The notes under the pieces were generated by a model. That model saw nothing but the letters and a program-made list of their open reading frames with translations. It searched no databases and was not told the origin of the DNA. From contig CAWKBS010000008.1 in the NCBI GenBank assembly GCA_963847985.1, positions 124,001 to 188,000 on the forward strand: a stretch of DNA of 64,000 nt, in the 5' to 3' direction. Of this stretch, positions 15,779 through 24,508 are shown in pieces. The position numbers and the translations under genes are program-made. The DNA comes from JAIBJN01 sp963847985. GTDB taxonomy: Bacteria > Actinomycetota > Thermoleophilia > Gaiellales > Gaiellaceae. Within the stretch, counting starts at the first letter, position 1; each line of letters opens with the position of its first letter.

Positions 15779-17404
15779 CTAGTCGCCTTCCTTCCCGAGC
15801 TTGCGGGTGTCGAACGTCGTCTGCACGAGCGCGATGATCTCCTCCTCGGTGGCCGGCTCCTCGGCCTCGACGGGCTCGGCGGGGGCGCCTTCGCCGACCT
15901 CGAACGCGACGGCGAGGCGCCTGCCGGTCAGCTCGTGGAGGACGGCGGTGAGGACGCCCGCGTTCTTCGGCTCCTCCGCCAGGCCGCGGTGGAACGAGGC
16001 AGCGGGCGGAAACTCCAGCACGAGCCGGTCGCCGTCGAGGGCGACGGGCCGCGCCTCCGCCAGCACGGATCCGGTCGGGATCGACCGCTCGGAGACGGTG
16101 GGGAGGATGGACTGCTTCCAGGCAGCCTGGATCTCGCCCAGGTCGACGGGAGGGCCCTCGCTCGCCTCGGCCGGTGGCGCCGGCGCTGGGTCGGCCGGCT
16201 CGGCGGCGGTGGCTGCCGGAGGAGGCGGCGGCGCCGCGGGTCGCGGCGCCTCGCCGCGCAGCCGCGTCTCGAGCTGCTCCAGCCGGTAGGCGGTGGACTC
16301 GCGCGAGAGATCGGCGCCCGGCCGCGTCACCTTCACGAGCGCGAGCTCGAGCGGGAGCCGGGGGTCGCCGCCCTGGCGGACGTCGTCGACCGCGACGTGC
16401 AGGAGGTCGATCAGGCGCAGCACCTCGGCCTCCGCGAGCTGGTTCGCCTGGGAGCGCAGGCGGTCGCGCGTCTCCGGCGTCACCGGGAGCGAGTCCGGCA
16501 CCTCGCCCATGTGCTGGACGAGGAGCAGGTGGCGCAGGTGCTCCAGCAGGTCGTTGACGAGCCGCGCGAGGTCCTGGCCCTGGTCGGCGAGCTCCTCGAC
16601 GAAGGCGAGCAGACCGGCCGTGTCGCGATCGACGATGAGGTCGCAGAGGCGGAAGAGCGCCTCCTCGTCGACGGCCCCGAGGAGCTGGAGCACGGCCTGG
16701 ACGCTCACCTCCCCGTCGGTGGCGGCTGTGAGCTGGTCGAGGGTCGAGACGGCGTCGCGGAAGCTCCCGCGCGCGCTCCTGGCGATCAGGGAGAGAGCCG
16801 CGTCGGGCGCCTCGATCTCCTCGCCGTCGGCCACCCGGCGCAGGAGCTTCGTCAGCTCTGCGAGCCGCGGCCGCGCGAAGAGGAAGGTCTGGCAGCGGGA
16901 GCGCACCGTCGGAAGCACCTTGTGCAGCTCGGTCGTGCAGAAGACGAAGACGAGGTGTGGCGGCGGCTCCTCGATCAGCTTGAGGAGCGCGTTCCAGGCG
17001 GCGTCGGTGAGCTGGTGGGCCTCGTCGAGGATGTAGACCTTGAAGCGGCCCTCGACCGGCTGGAGGACGACGTGCTCGCGGATCTCCCGGATGTCGTCGA
17101 TCCCGCGCTGGCTCGCGGCGTCCATCTCGACCACGTCGAGGGAGGTGCCGTTGGCGATCGTCACGCACGAGTTGCAGGTCTTGTCCGGCGTCGCCGTCGG
17201 GCCCTGCTCGCAGTTGAGCGCCTTGGCGAGGATGCGCGCGAGCGACGTCTTGCCGGTGCCGCGCGGCCCGGCGAAGAGGTAGGCCTGGCGCACCTGGTCG
17301 TTGCCGATCGCGTTGCGCAGCGTCCGGACGACCGCCTCCTGCCCGACGACCTCGTCGAAGTCCTGAGGGCGGTATTTCCGGTAGAGGGCGGTCACCCGGG
17401 CCAT
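15779..17404 (-). CDS. dnaX: DNA polymerase III subunits gamma/tau
   Basis: Clamp-loader ATPase, 541 aa. It begins MARVTALYRKYRPQDFDEVVGQ, the standard DnaX N-terminus; the open frame extends further upstream into the SRP RNA gene but is not coding there. Walker A is GPRGTGKT (46-53), zinc-binding cysteines are C65, C77 and C80, and Walker B/DEAH is ILDEAHQL. A Pro/Ala-rich linker leads to a short tau-like C-terminal domain. No slippery A-run for programmed frameshifting is seen. The next gene starts immediately after the stop. Confidence 0.95.
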   Translation of the reverse strand: MARVTALYRKYRPQDFDEVVGQEAVVRTLRNAIGNDQVRQAYLFAGPRGTGKTSLARILAKALNCEQGPTATPDKTCNSCVTIANGTSLDVVEMDAASQRGIDDIREIREHVVLQPVEGRFKVYILDEAHQLTDAAWNALLKLIEEPPPHLVFVFCTTELHKVLPTVRSRCQTFLFARPRLAELTKLLRRVADGEEIEAPDAALSLIARSARGSFRDAVSTLDQLTAATDGEVSVQAVLQLLGAVDEEALFRLCDLIVDRDTAGLLAFVEELADQGQDLARLVNDLLEHLRHLLLVQHMGEVPDSLPVTPETRDRLRSQANQLAEAEVLRLIDLLHVAVDDVRQGGDPRLPLELALVKVTRPGADLSRESTAYRLEQLETRLRGEAPRPAAPPPPPAATAAEPADPAPAPPAEASEGPPVDLGEIQAAWKQSILPTVSERSIPTGSVLAEARPVALDGDRLVLEFPPAASFHRGLAEEPKNAGVLTAVLHELTGRRLAVAFEVGEGAPAEPVEAEEPATEEEIIALVQTTFDTRKLGKEGD

Positions 17405-17432
17405 CGTATCGGGCAAGCGCCCCGGGGGAAAT

Positions 17433-17709
17433 GCCCGGCGCGCACCCCCCGTCGAAGACGCTCTCGGATCGGTGCCCACGACGCTCGCTCTTGCCAGGTC
17501 GACCCGCGGCACCCGGGAGAAACTGCTTAGCGCTGCTTCCTTCCGGACCTGACGCGGTTCGCAGGCTCCCGATGCGCGGAACCTGGCCGTCAACACTCGC
17601 GTGCGCGAGCCCGTGCCCCGATTGCTCACCCCTCGGGAGGGAGTTCAGCCCCGCTGGAGCGGATTGCGGGTTCAGGGAACCGCTAGCTCCCCGCCTAGCG
17701 CGACCGGGC
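17433..17709 (-). ncRNA. ffs: Signal recognition particle RNA, large type with Alu domain
   Basis: Read on the minus strand, the S-domain apex GTCAGGTCCGGAAGGAAGCA is identical to the SRP RNA core. Unlike the ~100-nt form, this locus also carries the Alu part: CGGGGAG, AGCGGT, CCGCAATCCGCT, CTCCC and GTGTTGACG occur in the same order and spacing as in the 271-nt Bacillus subtilis scRNA (recalled, not aligned by program). The ends pair: GCCCGG..CGCGC at 17709-17698 with GCGCGCCGGGC at 17443-17433, giving about 277 nt. GCCAGGT (17587-17581) pairs with ACCTGGC (17499-17493) to close the S domain. It lies 28 bases before dnaX, as in Bacillus. Confidence 0.92.
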
Positions 17710-17739
17710 GTCCCGATCGTAGCAGCGCGCCGGCCTCGC

Positions 17740-18033
17740 TCAGCTCTCCGGTTCCGGGTCGGGGCGAACGATCACCGTGTCGGCGACGACGATGACCTCG
17801 TCGGCCGGAAGGCCTGCGCGCGTGGCGTGCTCGCGCACCGCCTCCTCGTCCGTGGCCTGGTAGATGCAGACCGTGCCGACGCCGCTGCTCTCCTCCGCCA
17901 GGACGTAGCTGCGGATCCACCTGATTCGATCCGACATCTCGTCGTTCCCGACCGCGAGCGAACGGGCCGCTGCTTCCTGCAGCTCCTCGGGGGTCCGCCA
18001 GCCGTCGCGCCGCAGGATCACATACGTGTTCAT
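17740..18033 (-). CDS. DUF4242 (SCO4226-like, possible nickel-binding) protein
   Basis: A 97-aa small ferredoxin-like-fold protein (MNTYVILRRDGW... SLAVGNDEMSDRIRWIRSYVLAEE... CIYQATDEEAVREHATRAGLPADEV). The conserved EEAVREHA and RAGxPADxV segments identify the DUF4242 family, one Streptomyces member of which binds nickel. AGGAGA before ATG 18033 sets the start; an in-frame codon at 18063 lacks such a site. Its stop lies about 30 bases before the 5' end of the SRP RNA gene, same strand. Confidence 0.8.
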   Translation of the reverse strand: MNTYVILRRDGWRTPEELQEAAARSLAVGNDEMSDRIRWIRSYVLAEESSGVGTVCIYQATDEEAVREHATRAGLPADEVIVVADTVIVRPDPEPES

Positions 18034-18102
18034 CTCGTCTCCTGTTTCGATTGCCGTGAGCATAAGTCGGCGGCCGCGGCGTTGCTATCCTCGCCCCCTG
18101 CG

Positions 18103-18174
18103 GGGCGCATAGCTCAGCGGGAGAGCGCCCGCTTCACACGCGGGAGGTCGCTGGTTCGATCCCAGCTGCGCCCA
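18103..18174 (+). tRNA. tRNA-Val(CAC)
   Basis: A complete cloverleaf of 72 nt: acceptor GGGCGCA/TGCGCCC, D arm GCTC/GAGC, anticodon stem CCCGC/GCGGG with loop TTCACAC (anticodon CAC), and T arm GCTGG-TTCGATC-CCAGC. CCA is not encoded. It stands immediately upstream of the accessory region starting at 18.2 kb. Confidence 0.96.
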
Positions 18175-18416
18175 CTACTTGAAGAAAATTCCCTGCTTAG
18201 AGGGCCATGTCTTGATCATGAGCAGCGCTCCGCTCCTCGTCCCGTGCGGGACTGGGATACTGCCATCGCGTCGTCGCCGGTCGTGCAGCGTGACCGATGA
18301 GTTTCGGCCAGCGCGGCGGTCAAGTAGGTATCGGGCAAGTGGAGGCTCCACAAGCCCAAGTGATCAGGCGCCGCTGATAGCAGGGCCGTACCACCCGCCA
18401 GAAGGAGCGACAAGTG

Positions 18417-18782
18417 ATGCAGTTCTTCTTGACCGTGCCCCACGACTCGGCGGAGGAGCCGACCATGGCTTCGATGGACCTGGCCGAACTAGAGGCCGCG
18501 CTGGCCGCCGTGGAGGAGTTCAACAACGATCTACGCAAGTCCGTGGCGTTTCGCTTCGCCGGGGGCCTGCACCCGCCTTCGTCGGCCAAGACCGTCGACG
18601 CCACCAGCGGCGAGCTCGTGGTGGTCGACGGACCGTTCGTTGAGGCGCCGGAGTACGTCGGCGGCTTCTGGGTGATCGAGGTCGCAGACCAAGATGCCGC
18701 GGTCCGGTGGGCGACGGAGGCTTCGAAGGCACTGGGTGGCCGTATCGAGGTGCGCGCCTTTCAGGACCCGCAGGACGCCTGA
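18417..18782 (+). CDS. YCII-related (YciI-like) protein
   Basis: A 121-aa protein of the YCII/DGPF family: VVVDGPFVEAPEYVGGFWVIEVADQDAAVRWA is the family's diagnostic segment. Members are small dimeric ferredoxin-like folds, often encoded beside ECF sigma factors; none is adjacent here. AAGGAG upstream supports the ATG at 18417 (a GTG directly precedes it). The gene looks intact, although it is the first in a region of broken genes. Confidence 0.8.
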   Translation: MQFFLTVPHDSAEEPTMASMDLAELEAALAAVEEFNNDLRKSVAFRFAGGLHPPSSAKTVDATSGELVVVDGPFVEAPEYVGGFWVIEVADQDAAVRWATEASKALGGRIEVRAFQDPQDA

Positions 18783-18830
18783 TCGAACGCAGATCGCCGG
18801 CAGCCCTGTCCGGCGGCCGTAAAGCTTGCC

Positions 18831-19112
18831 GTGTCAGTCATTCTCGGCGGCCTTGCGGCCAACTCCGCCCGCCAGTCGGCTCGGCACCGCCAGCGGGAGG
18901 AACAAGACCGGCAGCTTCAGCTGGAGCTGACCGCGTTTGGCCCCTTCATCGAACCTCTACAGCCTGAGCAGCGCGAGGAAGAACGGGTCATCATGACCCG
19001 CAAGACGTTCGGCAAGTGAACTGCGCGCGAACAGGCGGACGAAGAACCCGGCCCGACTGCACTGAGTTTGCTGCTTCGTCGGCGCCAGAAGGAGCTCGAC
19101 ACTCAAGAGTGA
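18831..19112 (+). pseudogene. C-terminal remnant of a coiled-coil membrane protein, interrupted by TGA
   Basis: From 18831 the frame reads a short hydrophobic start, then SARQSARHRQREEQDRQLQL and ERVIMTRKTFGK, and stops at TGA 19017-19019. In the same frame it continues as TAREQADEEPGPTALSLLLR and a charged end before TGA at 19110-19112. The continuation keeps the same composition, so a single nonsense change in an already N-terminally truncated gene is the simplest reading. The parent family is probably a small membrane protein with a coiled-coil tail; I cannot name it. Confidence 0.5.
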
Positions 19113-19298
19113 TGGCAAGTCGCCACGGGCACCGAAGTCGATGGTGGCCTCGTGGACGTTCACTTGCGTGAGTTCCCAGGTTCGCTGAATGACGGCTGCG
19201 CAAAGGTTGTGAGCGGATCGCGGAGTGTTGACCGAGTGGCTTGAACGGCGGCTTGGGCAGTTCTTGGAACCCGCCCATCGACCGAGGAGAGGGACTGC

Positions 19299-19583
19299 CT
19301 AGAGGGCCGTTGGTGACGTGCCCGCGAGCCCGGAGACGCGCAGCCGCCATTGAATCTCAGCCTCAGAGCCTGGCGGAAAGTCGACGGCCATCTCGTTCGG
19401 CCCATCCCGCCAGGTGAGGCGGTTCAGAGTCCGGGCGAGGACGTAGCCGATCGCCAGCCCAGCAAGGATGAACCCGAACGCGTTAGGGACAATCCGCACC
19501 GGCGGTGAGTCTATGCCGTTCGAGCCTGAGTTGGTGGCCGGGGCGCGGCACCGCAAGGCGACCCTAGGACTACCCTGACCCAC
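19299..19583 (-). CDS. Possible small single-pass membrane protein
   Basis: A frame of up to 94 aa with one plausible membrane segment (FGFILAGLAIGYVLARTL) followed by a polar tail (NEMAVDFPPGSEAEIQWRL). No ribosome site is obvious, and the first ~30 residues look non-coding. Base composition here is visibly less GC-rich than in neighbouring core genes. It may be a remnant. No family recognised. Confidence 0.3.
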   Translation of the reverse strand: MGQGSPRVALRCRAPATNSGSNGIDSPPVRIVPNAFGFILAGLAIGYVLARTLNRLTWRDGPNEMAVDFPPGSEAEIQWRLRVSGLAGTSPTAL

Positions 19584-19685
19584 GCCCCGGCAGCGTCGGG
19601 CTACGACGCGGCGGCGCGGCTGCCCAGATGGCCGAAACGGCCGCGGCCGCGCTGGCCTAGCTCGTTGATCGGCGTGGGCTGGAGA

Positions 19686-20494
19686 CTATGAGCCGATCCG
19701 CTCGGCACCCGGTGGCATCAACGGCGGCGGCGACGAGCCCAGTGGCCCGTCGTCGGCCGGCAGCTCGACCTCGCGGCACCGCGCCGCCTGCGGGCGCATC
19801 ACGATCCACCAGTGGAAACCACGGATCTCCGGCTGGCGCGCCCAGGTGATCGTCAGGCCCGCCTCGGCCGCCGTTTCGCGCAGCCAGCGGCGGTCGAAGA
19901 TGACCGCGTTCGACGGGTCGGTCTCGTTGATGAACAGCGCGTTCTGGAACTCCTGCATCATCGGAAACGCGGCCTTGTCGAACAGAAACCAGGTCGCATG
20001 GAGGTAGCCGTCAGGGCGCAGGATCCGCGCGGCCTCGCGCAGGTAGTGCTCGGCCTGGTCCTGGCCGCAGTGAGTGAAGACGCTGACTGCGTTGAAGAGC
20101 GAGAACTCGCCGCCGCCGGCCGGGCAGCGGCAGGACTCGATGGCGTGCTTGCGGGGTTGAACCCGGCGTTGTAGACGTCGTGGTGCTCGAACCGGAAGCT
20201 CCGGGCGTGCGGCGTCAGATTCGCCTGGCACCAGGCAACCATGCCGCGGTGGAGGTCAACGCCAAGGTAGCGGCGCGGCCGCGGCCGCTGCTGTATCAGT
20301 TGCCGGGCGACACGTCCGCAGCCGCAGCCGAAGTCGAACACGCTCTCGTAGGCCTCAGCCGGCAAGTACGGGAAGACGAGCCCGCCGCCCGGATTTTCGT
20401 AGCGCTCCGGCTCGGGCGCGGAGACGAGGTCGCGCATCTCCGGGGGAGGAATTGGCAGGCGTCCTCGGCGACGGAGACGCATCGGCGGCAGCAT
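19686..20494 (-). pseudogene. SAM-dependent methyltransferase, frameshifted
   Basis: Reading leftward from 20494, one frame gives PPEMRDLVSAPEPERYENPG and the class I methyltransferase motif SVFDFGCGCGRVARQLI with YLGVDLHRGMVAWC, up to VYNAGFNP near 20155. A second frame then carries on: FSLFNAVSVFTHCGQDQAEH, REAARILRPDGYLHATWF and WARQPEIRGFHWWIVM to the stop at 19686. The two halves make one complete ~260-aa enzyme of the group that precedes sugar-biosynthesis genes. A single-base indel, either real or a sequencing error, separates them. Confidence 0.7.
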
Positions 20495-20561
20495 CGCACG
20501 TCCCGAGCGCCGCGGATTCGTAGCTGGGGTGGTGCCGGATGACGCCGACCTTCGATGGGCC

Positions 20562-20790
20562 AGTTACGCGTCGCGCACATGCCGCCAGAACGGCTCCGGC
20601 GCGCCGTTGAGCCGGTCGGCTAGCTCGGGCTTGGCCTGGATCACGGCGGTGTGAAGCTGCAGGCGCGCGAACGACGGGTCGCCGCCGAGCCTGCGATCGT
20701 GGGCGACGCGCGAAACACCCCGGCGAACCGGAACACTCCGAGGCTATCGCGCCTGCTCTCCTCGAGGGCCCGCGCCGCGCCGATCAAGTC
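20562..20790 (-). pseudogene. Degraded minus-strand coding remnant
   Basis: A frame ending at 20562 reads FARLQLHTAVIQAKPELADR, then LNGAPEPFWRHVRDA and stop, with coding-like composition. It is out of register with the frame that runs upstream of about 20700 (RDLIGAARALEESRRDSLGV), so at least one frameshift is needed. I do not recognise the family. The 350 bases between 20790 and 21147 contain no frame I can support. Confidence 0.35.
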
Positions 20791-21146
20791 GCGAGCGCTG
20801 ACCGAGTCGAGGGCTTCAAGCGCCAGCGAAACCGGCCCATCGAGTTCATCGGCCGGCATCGACACCCCCGCAGGAGCCGCGGCGGCCGGCGGACGCTCAG
20901 CCAGCCGCTCGGGTGTCGACCTGATAAGAGTGCTCGGTGATCCGCCCGTCGCCTCGCATGACGCGACCTTTGCGGCGCACGAACGAGTGGGCGACGCTTC
21001 AACGGCCTGACGCCGACCACGCCGGTCGGGCGGTCGCGGTGCTGCGTGACGCGGCGCTCGAGCCGAGCTCGACCAGGCGGGACGCGGCGGCCCGTCGTCA
21101 ACTACGAGGATCGGCATCACCATCTCACCCTGAGGCCTTGACCTAG

Positions 21147-22055
21147 GTGGAATCTGAAGGCTCGGTTAGCATCAGGCCGGTGCTCAGGTATTGGCAACGC
21201 CTCCGTGCGGTGCGGGCAGACATCCTCTCCACGCGTGTCCAGGTGGAAGCTCTCGCCAACGAGCTGGCAGCGTGCCGATCCGACATAGCGGTTGGGCAGG
21301 AGCGCGGTGCACGCGTGGGGTGGTGCGCGACGACGACGTCCGCGCCCGGGCCGCCTCTGGGAGCTGCGCGACACACCGGATTACGCGCGCGCCTTCGAGG
21401 AGGACGAGCCGCTGGTGACGATCCTCGTCTCTACCTACGCAACTGGCCGAGCGCTGCGCGAGCGCTGCCTGCCGTCGATCCTCGACCAAACCTACGAGCG
21501 CTTCGAGACGATCGTCGTCGGCGACGCGGCGCTGCTAGAGGCGGCCGAGGTCGTGGCCTCGTTCGGCGATGAGCGGAAGCGTTTCGTGAACCTGCTCTAC
21601 AACGGCTCCTATGCCGAAACCCCACCGACGCCTGGCTGGTGTCCGGTACCACGCCCTGGAACACCGGGCTCGCGCTGGCCCGGGGGCGCTGGATCGGGTC
21701 CAACAGCGACGACGACGCGCTGCGGCCGAACTACGTCGAGTCGCTGCTGAAGCTGGCGCGCGAGCAGCGGGCCGAGGTGCCTTACGGGCAGTTCCACCGG
21801 CGCGAGCCGAAGGGCGAGGGGCGCCTGTTCGGCAAGTTTCCGCCTGAGTCCGGCCATTGGGGCTGTCAGCGCGCCCTGCTGCACGAAGGGCTGCGCTTCA
21901 TGCCGATGCAGCCGAGCGACTGGCTGTTCGGCGTGCCCAATGACGGCGCGCTGCGCGAGCGGATGCTGCGCATCGGCGTGCGGTTCGCGATGCTCGAAGA
22001 GCCCGTCGTCGACTACTACCCCTCGAAGCTCTGGTCGGGGAGACTGTCGAGCTGA
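21147..22055 (+). pseudogene. Family 2 glycosyltransferase, frameshifted
   Basis: Three consecutive frames make one protein of ~300 aa: an N-terminal helical segment (RAVRADILSTRVQVEALANE) to about 21330; the GT-A nucleotide-sugar core (RDTPDYARAFEEDEPLVTIL, VSTYATGRALRERCLPSILD, QTYERFETIVVGD) to about 21612; then TTPWNTGLALARGRWIGSNS with DDDA (DxD-like) to the stop at 22055. The second break falls in a CCCC run, where adding one C restores TDAWLVSGT. It would transfer a sugar during surface glycan synthesis. Confidence 0.75.
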
Positions 22056-22056
22056 G

Positions 22057-22487
22057 GTGAAACGGTGGCGGCTGGTCGACCTGCCCGTGGTCCACGACGT
22101 CCGCGGCAACCTGACCTTCATCGAGGGCGGCCGTCACGTGGGCTTCGGCATCGCCCGCATTTACTACCTCTACGACGTCCCCGGCGGCGCCGAGCGCGCC
22201 GGCCACGCCCACAAAGCGCTCGAGAAGCTGGTGATCGCCATGTCGGGGAGCTTCGACGTCGAACTCGACGACGGCCGGACGCGCGAGCGCTGCCATCTGA
22301 ACCGCTCCTACAAGGGCTTGTACCTCCCGCCGATGGTCTGGCGCGAGATCGACAACTTCTCGTCGGGTCCGTCTGCCTCGTGCTCGCGTCGGCGCACTTC
22401 GACGAGAGCGACTACCTGCGCGACTACGGCCAGTTCCTGGAGCCGCGGGCGACGCGGCCCCGTGAGCGTCCCCTTCCTCGACGTTGA
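22057..22487 (+). pseudogene. FdtA/WxcM-like sugar 3,4-ketoisomerase, frameshifted
   Basis: A cupin-fold protein of about 140 aa from GTG 22057, overlapping nothing but starting one base after the GT2 stop. VHDVRGNLTFIEGGRHVGFG, RIYYLYDVPGGAERAGHAHK and SFDVELDDG match dTDP-4-oxo-6-deoxyglucose 3,4-ketoisomerases (FdtA/QdtA), and HAHK supplies the catalytic histidines. At about 22366 a one-base loss shifts the frame; the correct continuation is CLVLASAHFDESDYLRDYGQ. The product would feed the following aminotransferase. Confidence 0.75.
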
Positions 22488-23576
22488 GGCCGGCTACCGC
22501 GAGCTGACGCAGCCAGCTCGACGCGGCCTACGAGCGCGTAATGTCGTCCGGGCGGTTACGTGCTCGGCGAGGAGGTCGATGCCTTCGAGGACGAGTTCGC
22601 CGCGCTACGTGCGGACGCGACGCACGCGGTCGGCGTCGGCAACGGCCTCGACGCGCTCGACGATCGCGCTGCGCGCGCACGACATCGGCCCCGGGCGACG
22701 AGGTGATCGTGCCCGCGCACACGTTCATCGCGACCTGGCTGGCCGTCACACGCTGCGGAGCGACCGTGGCGCTGGTGGACGTGGACGAGGCGACGCTGCT
22801 GATTGACCCGGACGCGGTCGCGACCGCCGTCAGCGAGCGCACTGCGGCGATCGTGCCCGTGCACCTGTACGGCCACCCGGCCGACGTGGACGCGCGCTCG
22901 CGTGCGAGCGCCACGGGCTGCTGGTGATCGAGGACGCCGCGCAAGCCCACGGAGCCCGCCTCGGCGGCCGGGTCGGCCGGCTCGCTGGGCGCCGCGGCGG
23001 CGTTCTCGCTTCTACCCGACGAAGAACCTTGGGGCGTTCGGCGACGGCGGCGCGATGACGACCGGCGACGAGGCGATCGCCGGCCGCGCCCGGCGGCTGC
23101 GCAACTACGGGTTGGCGACCCGCGACGCACACGAGGAGGCGGGCGAGAACTCGCGCCTGGACCCGCTGCAAGCGGCGTTCCTGCGGGTGAAGCTGGCCGC
23201 CCTCGAGCGCTGGAACGCGCGCCGCGCGGCCATCGCCGCCGCCTACCTGGAAGGGCTGGCGGACGTGCCCGAACTCGCACTGCCGCCGGCGGCGAGCGGC
23301 GAGGCCGAGCCCGTCTGGCACCTCTTCTGCGTGCGTCACCCGCGCCGCAACGAGCTGCGCGACTATCTCGCCGACCGAGAGATCGAGACCCTGGTGCACT
23401 ACCCCGTCCCGCCTCACCGCTCGCCCGCGTTCGCCGACCTCGATGCCGGGCCGGGCAGCTTCCCGGTGGCGGAGGCAGCCGCCGCAACCGCGCTGAGCCT
23501 GCCGATGGGGCCACATCTCGGCGACGACGGGGTACGTGCGACGATCGCCGCCGTGCGCGGCTTCGCCGGCGCCTAG
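22462..23576 (+). pseudogene. DegT/DnrJ/EryC1 sugar aminotransferase, multiple frameshifts
   Basis: Reading through roughly five one-base shifts between 22512 and 23010 gives a full ~370-aa PLP sugar aminotransferase: VPFLDVEAGYREL, VLGEEVDAFEDEFAALRADA, GDEVIVPAHTFIATWLAVTR, IVPVHLYGHPADVDA, VIEDAAQAHGA and SFYPTKNLGAFGDGGAMTT (PLP-lysine K). From about 23010 to 23576 the frame is clean (LRNYGLATRDAHEEAGENSR... LVHYPVPPHRSPAF). The family makes 3- or 4-amino deoxysugars; with the FdtA-like gene upstream, a 3-amino sugar is the likely product (inference). Confidence 0.78.
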
Positions 23577-24508
23577 CCGAGCTCGAGGACGTATTGGTCG
23601 TACACGACGGCGCGCGCGCCGAACCCCTCTTTGTTCCGCATCAGTCCTTCATTCAGTTCGCCGCTCCGCTCGTTGGATATGCCGAAGTCGAACCACTTGT
23701 CCGCATAGACGGCGGTCAGCAGGTGGTCGAAAAGCGAATCGCCGGCGCGCAGCTCGCGCCCGCGTGCACCGCTTGCGATGTACTGCGCGTGCGCCACGAC
23801 TGGGGTCTCGTAGATGAGCACGCCGGCAACGACCTCGCCGGCCTCGGTGGCGGTCCAGAGCCGGATCCGACCCGGGAAGCGGTCGGCGAGGAGTCGCATC
23901 TCAACCGCCGTGTGGACCGGCTCGACGCCGTGCCGCTCCATCAGCACCTCGCCGACGAGTGCCATGAACTCCTCGATCCGGTCGCTCTGGCCGATCTCGA
24001 GCTCCGCTGCGGCGCCGCGGCGCACAGCGCGGCGCCGCTCCTCCGAGTACACGGGCCGCGATCCCGGCGGCACCACGGCGCTCACGTCGCGACGACGCAA
24101 GCGCGCTCCCGCGGTATTCAGGGCGAACAGGTCGTCCTCGGCGGGAGCGACGTGGTACGGGTGCGGCACCGCCTTGTAGAGCAGCCGGCTGGCCCCGTCC
24201 GCCCGGAGGGCGGCCGCGACGGCGTCGAGCGCGGCGACCGTCATCGAAACGCTCACGTCGATGCCCGACAGCAGCCCGCCGAAGGTCAGCCCGCCGTGCG
24301 ACACGACGTCGTCGTCGCAGCGGGAGGCCGGCAGCGCAGCGACAGGCGCGCCTTCGCGACACACGAACAGCGACGCGTCTGGGAAGCGGTCGGCGTGGTA
24401 GTCCATGTAGTCGCGCTCGAACAGGAAATGCCGCGCTCGGGCGCTGGTCACCAGCGCGTCCCACTCCGCGCGCGCGGAAGGGTCGTAGCGCTCGATCGTA
24501 AGGCTCAC
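23573..24508 (-). CDS. GNAT/FemAB-like N-acyltransferase of the sugar cluster
   Basis: A 311-aa intact protein: SLTIERYDPSARAEWDALVT at the N-terminus, a duplicated GNAT fold, and a C-terminal WFDFGISNERSGELNEGLMR with NKEGFGARAVVYDQY typical of the BioF2-like acyltransferases found in O-antigen and aminosugar loci. The GTG at 24508 overlaps the stop of the glycosidase-like gene (GTGA). Its stop shares CTAG with the convergent aminotransferase. It may acylate the amino group made by that enzyme (inference). Confidence 0.75.
   Translation of the reverse strand: MSLTIERYDPSARAEWDALVTSARARHFLFERDYMDYHADRFPDASLFVCREGAPVAALPASRCDDDVVSHGGLTFGGLLSGIDVSVSMTVAALDAVAAALRADGASRLLYKAVPHPYHVAPAEDDLFALNTAGARLRRRDVSAVVPPGSRPVYSEERRRAVRRGAAAELEIGQSDRIEEFMALVGEVLMERHGVEPVHTAVEMRLLADRFPGRIRLWTATEAGEVVAGVLIYETPVVAHAQYIASGARGRELRAGDSLFDHLLTAVYADKWFDFGISNERSGELNEGLMRNKEGFGARAVVYDQYVLELG

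Noticed and set aside
17405..17629. N-terminal extension of DnaX by 75 residues
   Set aside because: The extension lies across the SRP RNA gene and is non-conserved; the standard DnaX N-terminus begins at 17404.
20790..21146. Possible genes in both directions
   Set aside because: Frames are short, Arg-rich and inconsistent with each other; probably eroded sequence.
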